A stretch of DNA of 19,970 bases from Bisporella sp. PMI_857. Taxonomy: Eukaryota > Ascomycota > Leotiomycetes > Helotiales > Helotiaceae. Made by a program: the position numbers and the translations under genes. The notes under the pieces are model-generated. The model was not told where the DNA came from. It worked only from the letters and a program-made list of their open reading frames with translations, and did not search any database. Below, one piece after another: positions 1 through 10,552 of this stretch (positions within the stretch are counted from its first letter, which is position 1; each line of letters begins with the position of its first letter). The stretch covers positions 1 to 19,970 of the forward strand of contig JAJSPD010000212.1 of the NCBI GenBank assembly GCA_021307315.1, read 5' to 3'.

Positions 1-3000
1 ACGGAAGCCCGGCGGAAAACGATGTGTTGCCCTAGATATGGCCGTGACTTGTGTATATCAGATTGGCGTTTTTATTAGGTAAGAGCTTTCATCTCTTGTA
101 TACTCCGGTATAGAAGCTGAACAATTTATTGTAGTGAGGTTGACCCTTCATATTATTCCGCCTATAATTCCCGCATACTTGGTCTCTGTACGGGAGCATT
201 GGTCGCGGCTGCAGTTAGTTGCAGCCGTAATACTCTCGAGCTCATCCCACTGGCGATTGATGCAGTTGTCGTGGCATTCAGAACGGGATTGCGTGTAACA
301 GATGCTGCACGGCGAGTCGAACCTTCAGATAAGACCTGGTCAATAATCGTTCCCAGCCTGGAGTGTATCGAAGTTGTGCACAAATTCTGTGAAGAGACTG
401 TAAGAACAATCCCCTAATATTTGTATTTCACGACATTGTCTCTCAGTAACTGACTTAGCTCCTGTATAAGATACTGCCCCTAACCAGCGCACCATACATC
501 AGCGCCTATCTGCCAAATGGAATAACGGTGAGCGGGCCTCCCGGTTCGCTCGTTCAACTTACCAGTTCCGGGAATTTCAACAACTTCAGACTGAAGAGTA
601 TTCCTATCCCTATATACGGACCATACCATGCCCCGCATCTGTACTCCCAGGATGATGTGGAAGAAATCGTTGGAAGTCTGACCCCTAGCAGCGCTGACCC
701 TCGTCCTAACCGGATTCCCGTCTTCTCAGGCACGGGGGCCAAGACGGAAAATGGCAACTTCGAGACGCTCTTAAAGGATGCCGTCGGGCAAATATTGCTA
801 CAACCAATTCGATGGAGCAGCGTTCTTGAAGGGCTAGAGAGTTGTCTCAAAAAATCGGGCCCCAAGTCGTTCAGTGTTTCTCCTATCGGAACCAAAGCCG
901 ATCAAATGATCTATATAGCACTCAAGCAGACATCGCTAAGCACGTTGTTGTTACCACCAGCGCAAAGGAAACTGTCTGTTGCGGACGATGCCTTATGTTT
1001 CAATCCTGGGACGGGGAAGCTCGCCATTATCGGAATGTCTGGAAGATTCCCTGGTGCTAACGACAACGATTCATACTGGGATATTTTGTTCAAAGGTCTC
1101 GATGTCCACAAGCCAGTTCCGGCCCTTCACTGGGACAGTAAAACGCATGTAGACCCTACAGGAACCAAGAAAAACACAAGCGCAACGCCATTTGGCTGCT
1201 GGCTCGATGACCCAGCTATGTTTGATGCGCGCTTCTTTAATATCTCACCACGAGAAGCACCACAAATCGACCCTGCACAGCGGCTAGCTTTAATGACAGC
1301 TTACGAAGCAATCGAGCAATCCGGTATTGTTGCAGATGCAACCCCCTCAACCAGACGCGATCGTGTTGGGGTCTTCTACGGTGTGACTAGCAATGACTGG
1401 ATGGAGACGAACAGCGCCCAAAATATTGATACGTATTTCATCCCGGGTGGGAACCGAGCGTTTATACCGGGACGCATTAACTACTGTTTCAAGTTCAGTG
1501 GTCCGAGTTTCGCCGTCGATACGGCATGCTCATCTTCTCTCGCTGGTATCCATATGGCGTGCAATTCTCTGTGGCGTGGGGATATTGATACGGCCATCGC
1601 TGGTGGGACAAACGTTCTGACCAACCCGGACTTTACGGCTGGGCTCGATAGAGGGCATTTTCTCTCACGAACTGGTAACTGCAAAACCTTCGATGACGCC
1701 GCTGATGGGTACTGTCGTGGAGAAGGCATCGGGTCAGTGATTATCAAACGCCTTGACGATGCCATTGCCGACAAGGACCCAATTCTGGCGGTAATCCTGG
1801 GCGCGTCTACCAACCACTCGGCGGAGTCAGAATCCATTACCCGACCACATGTCGGGGCTCAGCGTGCGCTCTTCAGCAAGATTCTGAACCAAAGTGCCGT
1901 GGATCCCTACACCGTCAGTTATGTTGAAATGCATGGGACAGGCACCCAAGCTGGCGATGCCGGGGAAATGGCCAGTGTCCTGGACACTTTCGCACCCCCC
2001 CTTAACCAGGTTTCGAAGGGCCGAAATAGTAATGAGGCTCTCTATCTGGGATCCGCTAAGGCGAATATCGGACATGGTGAGGCTGCTGCAGGCGTCTCGA
2101 GCCTCATCAAGGTGCTTATGATGATGCAGAAGAACATCATTGTTCCGCACTGCGGGATCAAGACAAAGATCAACCAGAAGTTCCCGACCGATCTTCAGGA
2201 ACGCAATGTCAATATCGCCCTCAAGCCAATCCATTGGGTAAGGGGTTCTAATCCTTCACAGCCGAGACGGGCCTTCGTGAACAACTTCAGCGCTGCGGGC
2301 GGAAACACGGCCTTGTTGCTCGAAGATGCACCGCTCAGCGTTGAGTCCCTCAGCGAAGCTGCTGACCCGCGAAGTCATCACCTCATCGCAATCTCAGCCA
2401 AAAATGGTGTCTCCCTGCAAGGCAATCTTAGATCTATTCTCGGGTTCTTGAAGCAGAACCCGGATGTCTCCATCGGAAAGCTCTCATACACCACCACAGC
2501 ACGGCGCATGCACCACCAGCATCGTGTCATGCTCACTGGCTCAAGCGCTGACGAGTTCTGCACCCAAATTGAAGCAGCTCTCCGCGACCAGACTGGAATG
2601 ACCAGACCCAAGAGCGCTCCGAAGGTTGTCTTCACCTTCACCGGCCAAGGCGCACAATACCCTGGGATGGGGAAGCAGCTCTTCCAGAACTTCTCACTCT
2701 TCCGTACTGAAATGCGTCGCCTGGATCAAATTGGACAGAGTCTAGGCTTCCAGTCAATGCTACCTGTTATCCTGTCCGAGGAACAAGACATCAGTATTTT
2801 TGCGTCTACCGCTGTTCAGTTGGCAAGTGTCTGTATGCAGATTGCGCTTAGCAGACTTTGGGCATCGTGGAATATCACCCCCATTGCCGTCGTTGGACAC
2901 AGCCTGGGTGAATATGCGGCTCTCAACGTCGCTGGAGTCTTATCGGACGCAGATACTGTCTACCTTGTTGGCCAGAGGGCCAATTTACTCCAGAAGAAGT

Positions 3001-6000
3001 GCAGTTGCGATACCCACGCCATGCTTGTTGTCAAGGGTTCAGTGGATGAGATCGCAGCAGTTCTGAAGAACAACACGTATGAAACGGCCTGTATTAACTC
3101 ACCGAATGAGACAGTCTTGGCCGGGTTGAACCAAGATATCTCCGTCTCCAAGGGAATGCTCGCAGATGCAGGACTTAAATCAACACTGCTGAAGGTCCCC
3201 TATGCCTTCCACTCCTCGCAGGTAACCCCAATTCTTGAGGATTTCAAGAAGTTAGCCAGTGGTGTGACTTTCTCCGAGGCCAAGTTGCCTATCCTGTGCC
3301 CCTTAGATGGCAGTATTGTTGAGGGCAAAGGCAACTTCGGCCCCGACTACCTTGCCCGTCATTCTCGCGAAGCTGTCAACATGCTCAAGGCACTTGAGGC
3401 GGGTCACAGCGCCAAAATTATTACTGACCAGACAATGACTTTGGAGATTGGCCCGCACTCAGCCATCTCGGGTATGGTCAGGTCGGTTCTGGGGCCGCAG
3501 GTGACATGTCTCTCATCGTCACAGCGGGGCAGACCAGCCTGGCAGGTTCTGGCGATGGCACTGAAGAGTCTCTACGCTGGAGGCGCCGATATCAACTGGT
3601 ATAAGTATCATTACGACTTCAAGGACTCTCACAAGGTTATTCAGTTACCGGCATACAGCTGGGATTTGAAGGAGTATTGGATACAGTATGTTAATGACTG
3701 GTCGCTGCGCAAAGGGGACCCTCCCCTGGTGATCAGCAATGCCCCGACACTTGAGAGCACCACCATCCATAGGGTGGTTGAAGAGGATGCCCAAGGAACT
3801 CACATTGTCGTGGAGGCGGATATCATACGCAAAGATCTTAGCCCGTTGGTGCAAGGACACGAGGTCGACGGAATCCCGCTTTGCACTCCATCAGTCTACG
3901 CGGATATGGCATTGACCTTGGGCACCTACCTTCTTAAGCGTTATCATCCGGACCAGAAGGAGAGTCTTGTGGATGTTACAGACATGACTATCTCGAAGGC
4001 CCTGATCCTCCGTGTTGGCGCCACCCAGCAGCTCCTTCAAGCCCATGCTGACGTCGACTGGTCGTCGAACGCAGCGTCTATCAAGTTCATGTCTTTCAAT
4101 GTAGGTGTTCCTTTTGTATCCCTTTATCCACCCTCTACCAGATGGTGGGCTGATCGGATGAATTATAGAATCAGCAGAAGCTACAGGAGCACTCGCGATG
4201 CGTTGTGCGCTTCAAGGACAGAAGCTTGCTGCAAAAGCTCCAAAAAGAAGGGGCAAATGTGAAGCAAAAGATGCAAACCCTCCGAGATGGTATCGTAACG
4301 GGAGCCTCCGCCCGCTTCAACCGCCCTATGGTGTATCGCGCAATCCGACCGCTGGCGCGGTTCCACGACGACTACCGGGCCATAGATGAAGTCGTGCTGA
4401 ACAGTAACACGCTGGAGGCCACAAGTCAACTTAGTTTCGGTAGTGTGAAGAGAGGCGGCAACTACCACACTCATCCAGCAATCATTGATTCTCTGACACA
4501 GTCTTGCGGATTCACCATGAACTGCAATGATAGCACCGACCTGGATGTCGAAGTCTTCATGAATCATGGATGGGGTTCTTTCCAGATATTTGAACCAATG
4601 GACTTTGAAAAGACCTACACTACATACACGCGCATGTCTGAGGGTGCGGATAAGCTGTGGCACGGGGACGTGGTGATCTTCGACGGCGAGAAAGTCGTCG
4701 CCTTCTTCGGACAGATTGCGGTTCGTTCTTTCCATTTCCATTCCTTTTACATTATAGAAGCATATGCTGATTACCTACGCTGCACAGATTCAAAACGTGC
4801 CACGCCGAGTGCTGAGGGTCATTCTATCAAGTGAGAGCGGAATTAAGTCGCAGAAAAAACAGCCTGCGCAGAACTTAAGGCCTGCTCCCACGGCACTTGC
4901 TCCTTCTCCGGTTTCAGTCACCGGAAAATCTCACGCGTCGAAGCTTGCACAAGCATTGTCCATCATCGCCGAAGAGAGTGGACTTGCATTAACGGATTTG
5001 ATGGATAACACCGCTTTCGGCGACGTCGGAGTGGATTCTCTCCTTGGTCTGGTCATCTCAGCTCGGTTCAAGGAGGAGCTTGATATGGAGCTTGATTTCA
5101 ACGCTCTGTTTGACGAGTACCCCACAGTTAGCGATCTCAAGACCTTTTTAGGGGAACCTAGCGGAATCTCTAGCCCAAGTTCCAGCGACCTAACGTTCTC
5201 AACAAGACCTAGCGGAACAGGAATCACCACGCCTGCTACCGACGAGGATCCTCACTCCCTCAAGGTTGATTTCCAGCTTGCCCTTCAGATCATCTCAGAG
5301 GAAAGTGGAGTCGCGATAGAGGAACTCACAGATGACTCTAATTTCGCTGACTCTGGCGTTGACTCTCTCTTGTGGCTCGTGATCGTAAGTCGGTTCCGCG
5401 ATGAGCTCGAGCTTGACATTGAGCACGAGTCCCTCTACCTGGAGTTTCCAACTGTGGCCGACCTCAGGCAGTTTCTCGTAGGCGATGAGAGTGAGAACGT
5501 CACAGCCCAACCAAGAGCCGAGAGCAAGCCGGTCGCCACTCCAGCCCCTATGACGGCGCTACTTCCAACCAGCAGCGAAACAGCCGCCCTTGCAGGTCGC
5601 AAGATGGCTGTTGACGAGTATGTTCAGAAGTACACTGACGGGTTCTCTGGACCTACCTCTTCACCCTTATCTATCCTCCCAAGTGACGCCGGGAAGATTG
5701 TTCTGGTGACTGGAGCGACAGGGAGCTTGGGGGGCAACTTGGTCTACCATATCGCACACCTTCCCGACGTGAAGACAGTCGTCTGCCTAAATCGCGAGAA
5801 CAAGGCGGAACCCAATATCCGCCAACAGAAGGCCATGAGGGAAAAGGGCATTCGATTTCCTGAGGTTCTCAAGCCCAAGCTTTTGGTGTTGCAGACTGAC
5901 AGCTCGAAGCCAAAGTTTGGACTGTCAGACAGCGAATACAACCGGCTCGTGGGTTCTGTCACTCACCTCATTCACAATGCGTGGCCCATGAGCGCAAAGC

Positions 6001-6812
6001 GTCCTCTCGTTGGCTTCGAGTCCCAGTTCCAGGTCATGCGCAACCTGGTCGACTTTGCTTGCGACGTCGTGTCTCGGCGTCCAGAGAGCTTCAAGTTCGG
6101 TTTCCAGATGGTATCCTCCGTAGGTGTCGTTGGCCAGTACCGTCTTCGGGATGGCGGCAAGAAAATCATGGTGCCCGAAGAGAGAGTTGATATCGATTCG
6201 GTGTTGCCAAATGGCTACGGAGATGCGAAATGGGGATGCGAGAGGATGCTCGACGAGACCTTACACAAGCATCCCAACCGATTCCGCACGATGGTTGTCC
6301 GTCTCGGCCAGATCGCCGGTTCCAGGACCAGCGGGTACTGGAATCCCATGGAGCATTTCGGATTTGTGATCAAGTCGTCGCAGACATTGAACGCCTTGCC
6401 CGACATGGACGGTACTGTCTACTGGACTTCGGTGAACGATATAGCCGCGACGTTGTCTGACCTGGTCCTCGCTGATCACACTCCCTACCCGGTCTACCAT
6501 ATCGAGAACCCCGTAGGCCAGTCGTGGAAGGAGATGAATGCGATTTTGGCAGACGCGTTGGACATTCCCAGCTTGATCCCCTTCCAGGAGTGGGTCGAGC
6601 GCGTGCGAGCGGCACCGCAGCGAAACAATCCAGCTTCTACTCTCTTGGACTTCTTGGACAGGACCTACATTCGGATGGCTGGCGGCGGGCTCGTTCTTGA
6701 CGTAAAAAAGACCCTTGAGCATTCGAAGACCCTTCGTTCTGTGGGGCCAGTGAGTGAGGAGGTGGCTAGGAAATACATTCACGTTTGGAAGGAAATTGGG
6801 TTCTTAAAGTAA
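1..6812 (+). CDS. Non-reducing polyketide synthase, SAT-KS-MAT-PT-ACP-ACP-R (5' end outside window)
   Basis: This iterative type I synthase makes an aromatic polyketide and releases it with a terminal reductase. I read exons 1-78, 135-399, 471-4100, 4169-4720 and 4788-6812; all GT..AG introns restore one frame of 2182 visible residues (numbered from the first visible codon). SAT: GLCTG with Cys44, and His167 in GPYHAPHLY. KS about 298-736: DTACSSS with Cys467, later EMHGTGT and ANIGHGEAAAG. MAT about 833-1150: GHSLGE with Ser925. PT about 1223-1500: His1244 in an HxxxGxxxxP motif and Asp1431 in DSLTQ. ACP1 Ser1592 and ACP2 Ser1701, both in GVDSLL. R about 1811-2182: TGATGSLGG nucleotide-binding motif and YGDAK (Tyr1985, Lys1989). 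No C-methyltransferase lies between ACP2 and R. All catalytic residues looked for are present, so the visible part seems functional. The N-terminal roughly 80-100 residues are off the left edge. A reductive end predicts an aldehyde or alcohol product; chain length cannot be read from sequence alone. The intron at 4721 has a less common donor (GTTCGT). Confidence 0.95.
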
Positions 6813-6871
6813 CAGATTCACCACAAGATGGTACGTGTATATATGTGTGAATAGATTTGCTGGCGGTCACG

Positions 6872-7824
6872 TGCAGTTTCATTACAATTCCAAGTGTATT
6901 CTGGTGCAATCTTATACTCTTGAATTGTCTTTTGAAATCGTCGAAAATGACCTTTAAATTCAGCCCATTCGTGCGCAGCCTTCAGCTCAGCAGCCATAGG
7001 TTTCCATTTTTGGTCTTTTAGGAAGTGTTTATTCCCATTTGGCTATCGTGTTAGCCATGGCTTTGAAACAGAGGGCTCTCCCACAGCGCGTAATATACTA
7101 TTTGCAGCTCCTTCAATATGCTTACGCTCAGGGTTTAAACCAGCTAGAATACACCTTTCACAATACAGCTTTAAGACGACCTCTTGCGCGTTGTTCAAAC
7201 GCGTATTTTGGCCTCCTCGAGATGCATTAATATGCCTATCTTTTGCGCGTTCAATTAGAACAGGACCCCCTTAACCGCGAGCTCGAGCACCGGCCACCCT
7301 ACTAAAATTGTAATTATACCTCTACTTTGAGTTATATTATTTCTACAACTATTTATAAAAATTGCTATCAAGTTGATAACTCAAATAGATTGACATGTTA
7401 TATCCTATTAAAATCAACTTTGTCAATATTAGATAATTTTTCAGGAAATAATGTTGATTAGTGCAAGGTGTTAAATATAAAGAGTCACGTAGTCGAAAAT
7501 GTATCAAAAATTATTAAAAACAAAAAGATATATTAATTTCAACTACTTATAAATCTATAATATATATCAAAACAAGGTTTTTTACTATAAAAACCGTTAT
7601 GAAATTGAATTATAAGAAGATCAAATTAGTAGTTGTTGAGTTATTTAAACTCAAAATTGAAGTCTAGTTTTGGTGAGGAGATCGGTGCTGTTTGAGTCTT
7701 CGCGGTGCTTATCGCGGTTAAGGAGATACACACAATACTCACGCGCTGCAGCTGCCCAAGTGAGGAATTTGCCACTATTTTTGGCTAGAATTGCCCGCTG
7801 CATACGCCTTTCCTCAGTGCCCAT
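6872..7824 (-). pseudogene. Pogo-like (Tc1/mariner superfamily) transposase fragment, decayed and interrupted
   Basis: On the minus strand an ATG at 7824 opens MGTEERRMQRAILAKNSGKF, followed by TWAAAAREYCV, which resembles the psq-type helix-turn-helix of fungal pogo transposases. The frame then breaks at an inserted element (7265-7727) and resumes near 7276 with LIERAKDRHINASRGGQNTR, LKLYCERCILAGLNPERKH and SVSKPWLTR, a CENP-B/Tc5-type DNA-binding region. A TAG follows where a Trp codon is expected (TGG to TAG). Beyond it, HFRRFQKTIQEYKIAPEYTW leads into NCNET, a degraded match to the NFDETG motif that opens the DDE domain. Recognisable sequence ends there, so the catalytic domain is missing. 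It lies between the PKS and the prenyltransferase and is on the opposite strand to both. Family assignment rests on remembered motif similarity; the reading frame itself is directly visible. Confidence 0.75.
7265..7727. mobile_element. 463-bp MITE-like inverted-repeat element inserted in the transposase fragment
   Basis: The left end reads ACCCCCTTAACCGCGA (7265-7280). The right end read on the other strand is ATCTCCTTAACCGCGA (7727-7712): 14 of 16 match and both differences are C/T. Weaker similarity continues inward (AGCACCG on both sides, then CTAAAATT against CCAAAACT). The interior is AT-rich with no open frame and carries the motif TTGAGTTAT or its complement several times: 7326-7335 pairs with 7376-7385, and 7636-7654 is itself a hairpin. 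Both ends interrupt the transposase frame, which supports an insertion. I could not settle a target-site duplication, so the superfamily is open. Confidence 0.6.
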
Positions 7825-8140
7825 TTCATCGATATCGATTTACCTAGAAAATCAAACAGATACCAGGCGAGGAAGGTGGAAGCCTCGCGATTACTATGCC
7901 CCCTAAAAATAAACGTACCTTTCATTTATCCTTTGGAGTTCCTCTGGGTGTGGTAGCTGGGATCTGGTTACCGCAGCTGAGTCACTGTCGCCTCGGTGGC
8001 CTTTGGATTTTGCAATTGTCTATTGTCCTCCGTTTTGGTTGCGAATGCGGCGTACCGCTAGTAAAGAATCCCATGTTCTTGCTGCAGAGGTCCGAGGTAG
8101 AACTATACCAGAGCCACAAGTTGCGACCCTTAATACATTA
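7825..8140. other. No recognisable gene (316 bp)
   Basis: Short open frames exist on the plus strand, the longest a run starting MPPKNKRT at 7896. None resembles a known domain, and none has intron signals joining it to a neighbour. The stretch probably holds the upstream end of the decayed transposon or unrelated spacer. Base composition is balanced, unlike the AT-rich element just to its left. Confidence 0.4.
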
Positions 8141-8248
8141 GGCGGTTAAGCTAGCGTGGATTAGCAAGGCGGTTAAGCTAGCATGGATTAGCAAGGCGGT
8201 TAAGCTAGCATGGGTTAGCAAGGCGGTTAAGCTAGCGTGGATTAGCAA
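8141..8248. repeat. Four 27-bp direct tandem repeats
   Basis: Units start at 8141, 8168, 8195 and 8222. Each begins GGCGGTTAAGCTAGC and ends TTAGCAA, with only two variable positions (A/G). A partial GGC follows the last unit. The period is a multiple of three and one plus-strand frame is open through all copies (8142-8304), reading AVKLAWISK repeated, with one Ile/Val change and one silent Ala change, then a short tail to a TGA. A TAG immediately precedes the array in that frame and no ATG opens it, so coding is unproven. The copies are nearly identical, indicating recent expansion or homogenisation. Confidence 0.95.
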
Positions 8249-8628
8249 GGCAGATCGTGAGGCCGAGGTGATAATGCACGCTATACTATTTATGAAGGCA
8301 TGACCGTGAAATGCAGATAAAACAGGTGAGATTTTAGTAGCAAATTAAGTGCAGTATGTCCAGTTAAATCTCCGTTATTATCTATTTCGAAGTGGTGGCC
8401 TGGCGCAGTACATATAGAATTCGCTAAAGACTGTACGACTATAAAAACTTAGCGTACCCTTCGCACCAGTCGAGGGGATAGTATTATCCCTGCTGTTCTT
8501 TTTTCCATTACTCGGAGTAAAGTGTCTCCATAGCGCCGAGGAAAACCGAACAGAGCGACCGTAAAATAAAAAGGACAGGCCCTAAGACTAAGAAGGAAAC
8601 AATGGCCTCGTCTCCGGCTCCCTCAACA
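8249..8628. other. Intergenic stretch upstream of the prenyltransferase, no gene seen
   Basis: No frame of note and no recognisable repeat. It contains an isolated TATAAAA-like run near 8440 but nothing beside it that looks like a gene start. It probably carries the regulatory region of the downstream prenyltransferase. Confidence 0.4.
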
Positions 8629-8634
8629 TATATA
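8629..8634 (+). promoter_or_regulatory. Candidate TATA box of the prenyltransferase gene
   Basis: TATATA lies about 117 bp upstream of the proposed ATG at 8751, a usual distance for a fungal core promoter. This is placement evidence only; no upstream activator site was identified. Confidence 0.35.
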
Positions 8635-8750
8635 GATACGTGCCATCAGCACCGTGCCTCGCGGCATATCATCAAGTCCCTCATGTCAGATCGAGTATCC
8701 AGCTAAAACCCGTCGCTAGCTGCCCAGGCATCACAGCGAACTCTGACAGA

Positions 8751-10179
8751 ATGTCTCCCGTGTATCTTCCTCATGTAATACTGCTTGCCCACATCTTTAT
8801 CCTATGCTACTATCTATCTGGGCCTGCACTTATATATTTGATAGGAAGAGCCGTCGGAATTAGACGAACAACTTCGCGTCTGGAAAGCTCTCTCTCGTTC
8901 TCTTCCTGTTAAGGACGACAACCAGTTGTTCTGGTGGAAACTCACGGGCCGCCATCTCGCCATGCTCATGCACGAGGCAGGTTACTCAGTTGATCGTCAA
9001 ATTGAGTATTTGATTTTCCACCGCTTCATGATTGTCCCTAACCTCGGGCCACAGCCCACACTTGCTAAGCCGTGGTTTATGAGTCATGTTGGCGGATGTG
9101 TCGGCGACGGCACTCCTATTGGATACAGCTGGAGATGGGGCGTTGGCAATGATACGCCCTACATCCGCAGCTTTGTAGAACCTATAGGTGCGCTGACCGG
9201 AACAGAGGCGGACCCATCGAACCAAGTCGCCACAACGGAGTTTCTGTGGGAACTTAACAAGATGTTACCAGAAGCCGACCTGTCTCTCTTCTGGAAGTTC
9301 GCTCCAAAGCTCAGGCCGAATCTGATGGACGAGGCGACACCGCAAAAGTCTGCAATGCTCGTGGGCTTGGAAATGGCTCCCGGATCCAACACGGTCGGCC
9401 TTATGGCATACATGTATCCGCAAGCCGCACCTAGCCAGGTTAGCAAGCTTAATAATGTCATGGCAAAGGCCATGCGCGACGCCTACGGTGCTGACATATG
9501 CCTCGACTCTCTTAATGCCGTGTGCGATTTTATGACCACAGACTCGGACGGAAGCCAGCTTATCCCGCGAGGCACGATAGGTATTGACTGCTGCAGGCCA
9601 CAAGACGCTGGGATCAAGTGCTACGTGGTGACACACAACACATCTTTCGATCATATTGCCGCTATCATGACCCTCGGCCGGCGCAATCCCATATCGGCCG
9701 AGATGATTGACCAGCTGCGTGAACTGTGGTATACGCTAAGAGGTCTAGAGACAAACTTCCCCACGTCGGCCCAGCTGCCTTCTAACAAGGATGTTACTGT
9801 GAATGAAGGCGGTGGCCCTATACCCTTCCAATTTAACATCTTCTCTCAGCACTCTTTAACAAGCGTCAAGGCGTACTTTAAAGTGGGTGATCATGCCAAG
9901 AGCGATATTGCTGCCGCCAAAGCCCTGACTGGCTTCCTAGAGCGCCATGGGCGACGAAGTTACACGAAGGCCTTCCTAAACGTTTTGAAGGGATTATCGT
10001 CGGCCGAGGAGCTGCAGACTCGACGCGGGGCGCAGGGCTACATCTCGGTCGCATTCAAGAAGGGCGAGCTGGATATTACGTCTTACATTAATCCCCAGGT
10101 GTACAGGAGGTTTAATGAGATCAAAGCCGATCTAAACAAGGCCACGGTTGTAAGGCAACGACGAAGCCTTTTTGAATAA
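8751..10179 (+). CDS. DMATS-type aromatic prenyltransferase
   Basis: Soluble ABBA-fold enzymes of this family transfer a dimethylallyl or related prenyl group to an aromatic carbon or heteroatom, without the DDxxD motif of other prenyltransferases. I read exon 1 as 8751-8774 (MSPVYLPH), an intron 8775-8844 ending in GATAG, and exon 2 as 8845-10179, giving 452 residues, normal for the family. Exon 2 starts EEPSELDEQLRVWKALSRSL and leads into FWWKLTGRHLAMLMHEAGYS, the typical N-terminal region; KPWFMSHVGG, YSWRWG, VGLEMAP and GYISVAF follow in the usual order. An in-frame TAG at 8842 means the N-terminus must come through a splice. A donor at 8760 (GTGTAT) would also work and give MSP before EEPSEL, so the first few residues are uncertain. 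No break is seen. The PKS product is the likely acceptor by proximity; the actual substrate cannot be read from sequence. Confidence 0.9.
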
Positions 10180-10552
10180 AGTGTTGCACCTACATCTACC
10201 AATGGCTATAAAAGTTAGAACAACTAGGAAATTCAAATAAGGGCTATATTTAAAGCTGTTTGAAATTCGCGTTGAAACAAACCCTTCTCGTGTGGGGTTC
10301 TTTGCCAAACGCACCCCTCGACTGCCGACACTTCAGGCGTTAGCCGGCGATTTCATGAAGCTGGAGTCAGTGGCATGGAGAGGTGGGAGGCTGCGAACAA
10401 TGAGATACACTCATAGAGACCTATAAACAGAAACAAATCAAGAGACATTCATTTTCTACAGCTACATTAAGTCACTTGGACAAACTAAGTCTAAAAGAAC
10501 CTTATCACACAATTCTTTCATATTCACTCGTAATTGACTATTCACTTCTACA
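10180..10552. promoter_or_regulatory. Intergenic region with candidate TATA box of the flavoprotein gene
   Basis: No gene is visible. TATAAA at 10422-10427 lies about 126 bp upstream of the ATG at 10553, and a C/T-rich stretch just before the ATG fits a fungal transcription start. The first part should hold the 3' untranslated region of the prenyltransferase. Confidence 0.35.

Noticed and set aside
528..4262. A 1244-residue PKS ending at 4262 as a separate, truncated gene
   Set aside because: The end lies inside an intron read-through. Splicing 4101-4168 and 4721-4787 joins the PT domain to the ACPs and reductase in frame.
4181..4741. 186-residue minus-strand ORF
   Set aside because: It is the antisense shadow of the PKS product-template exon.
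7896..8141. ORF beginning MPPKNKRT as a gene
   Set aside because: No domain, no homology recognised, and the rest of the frame has a composition typical of random translation.
8141..8248. CRISPR-like array
   Set aside because: Units are contiguous with no spacers, and the genome is eukaryotic.
8640..8912. Small plus-strand ORF (90 residues) with a hydrophobic middle
   Set aside because: It overlaps the proposed start and intron of the prenyltransferase in another frame, and has no family resemblance.
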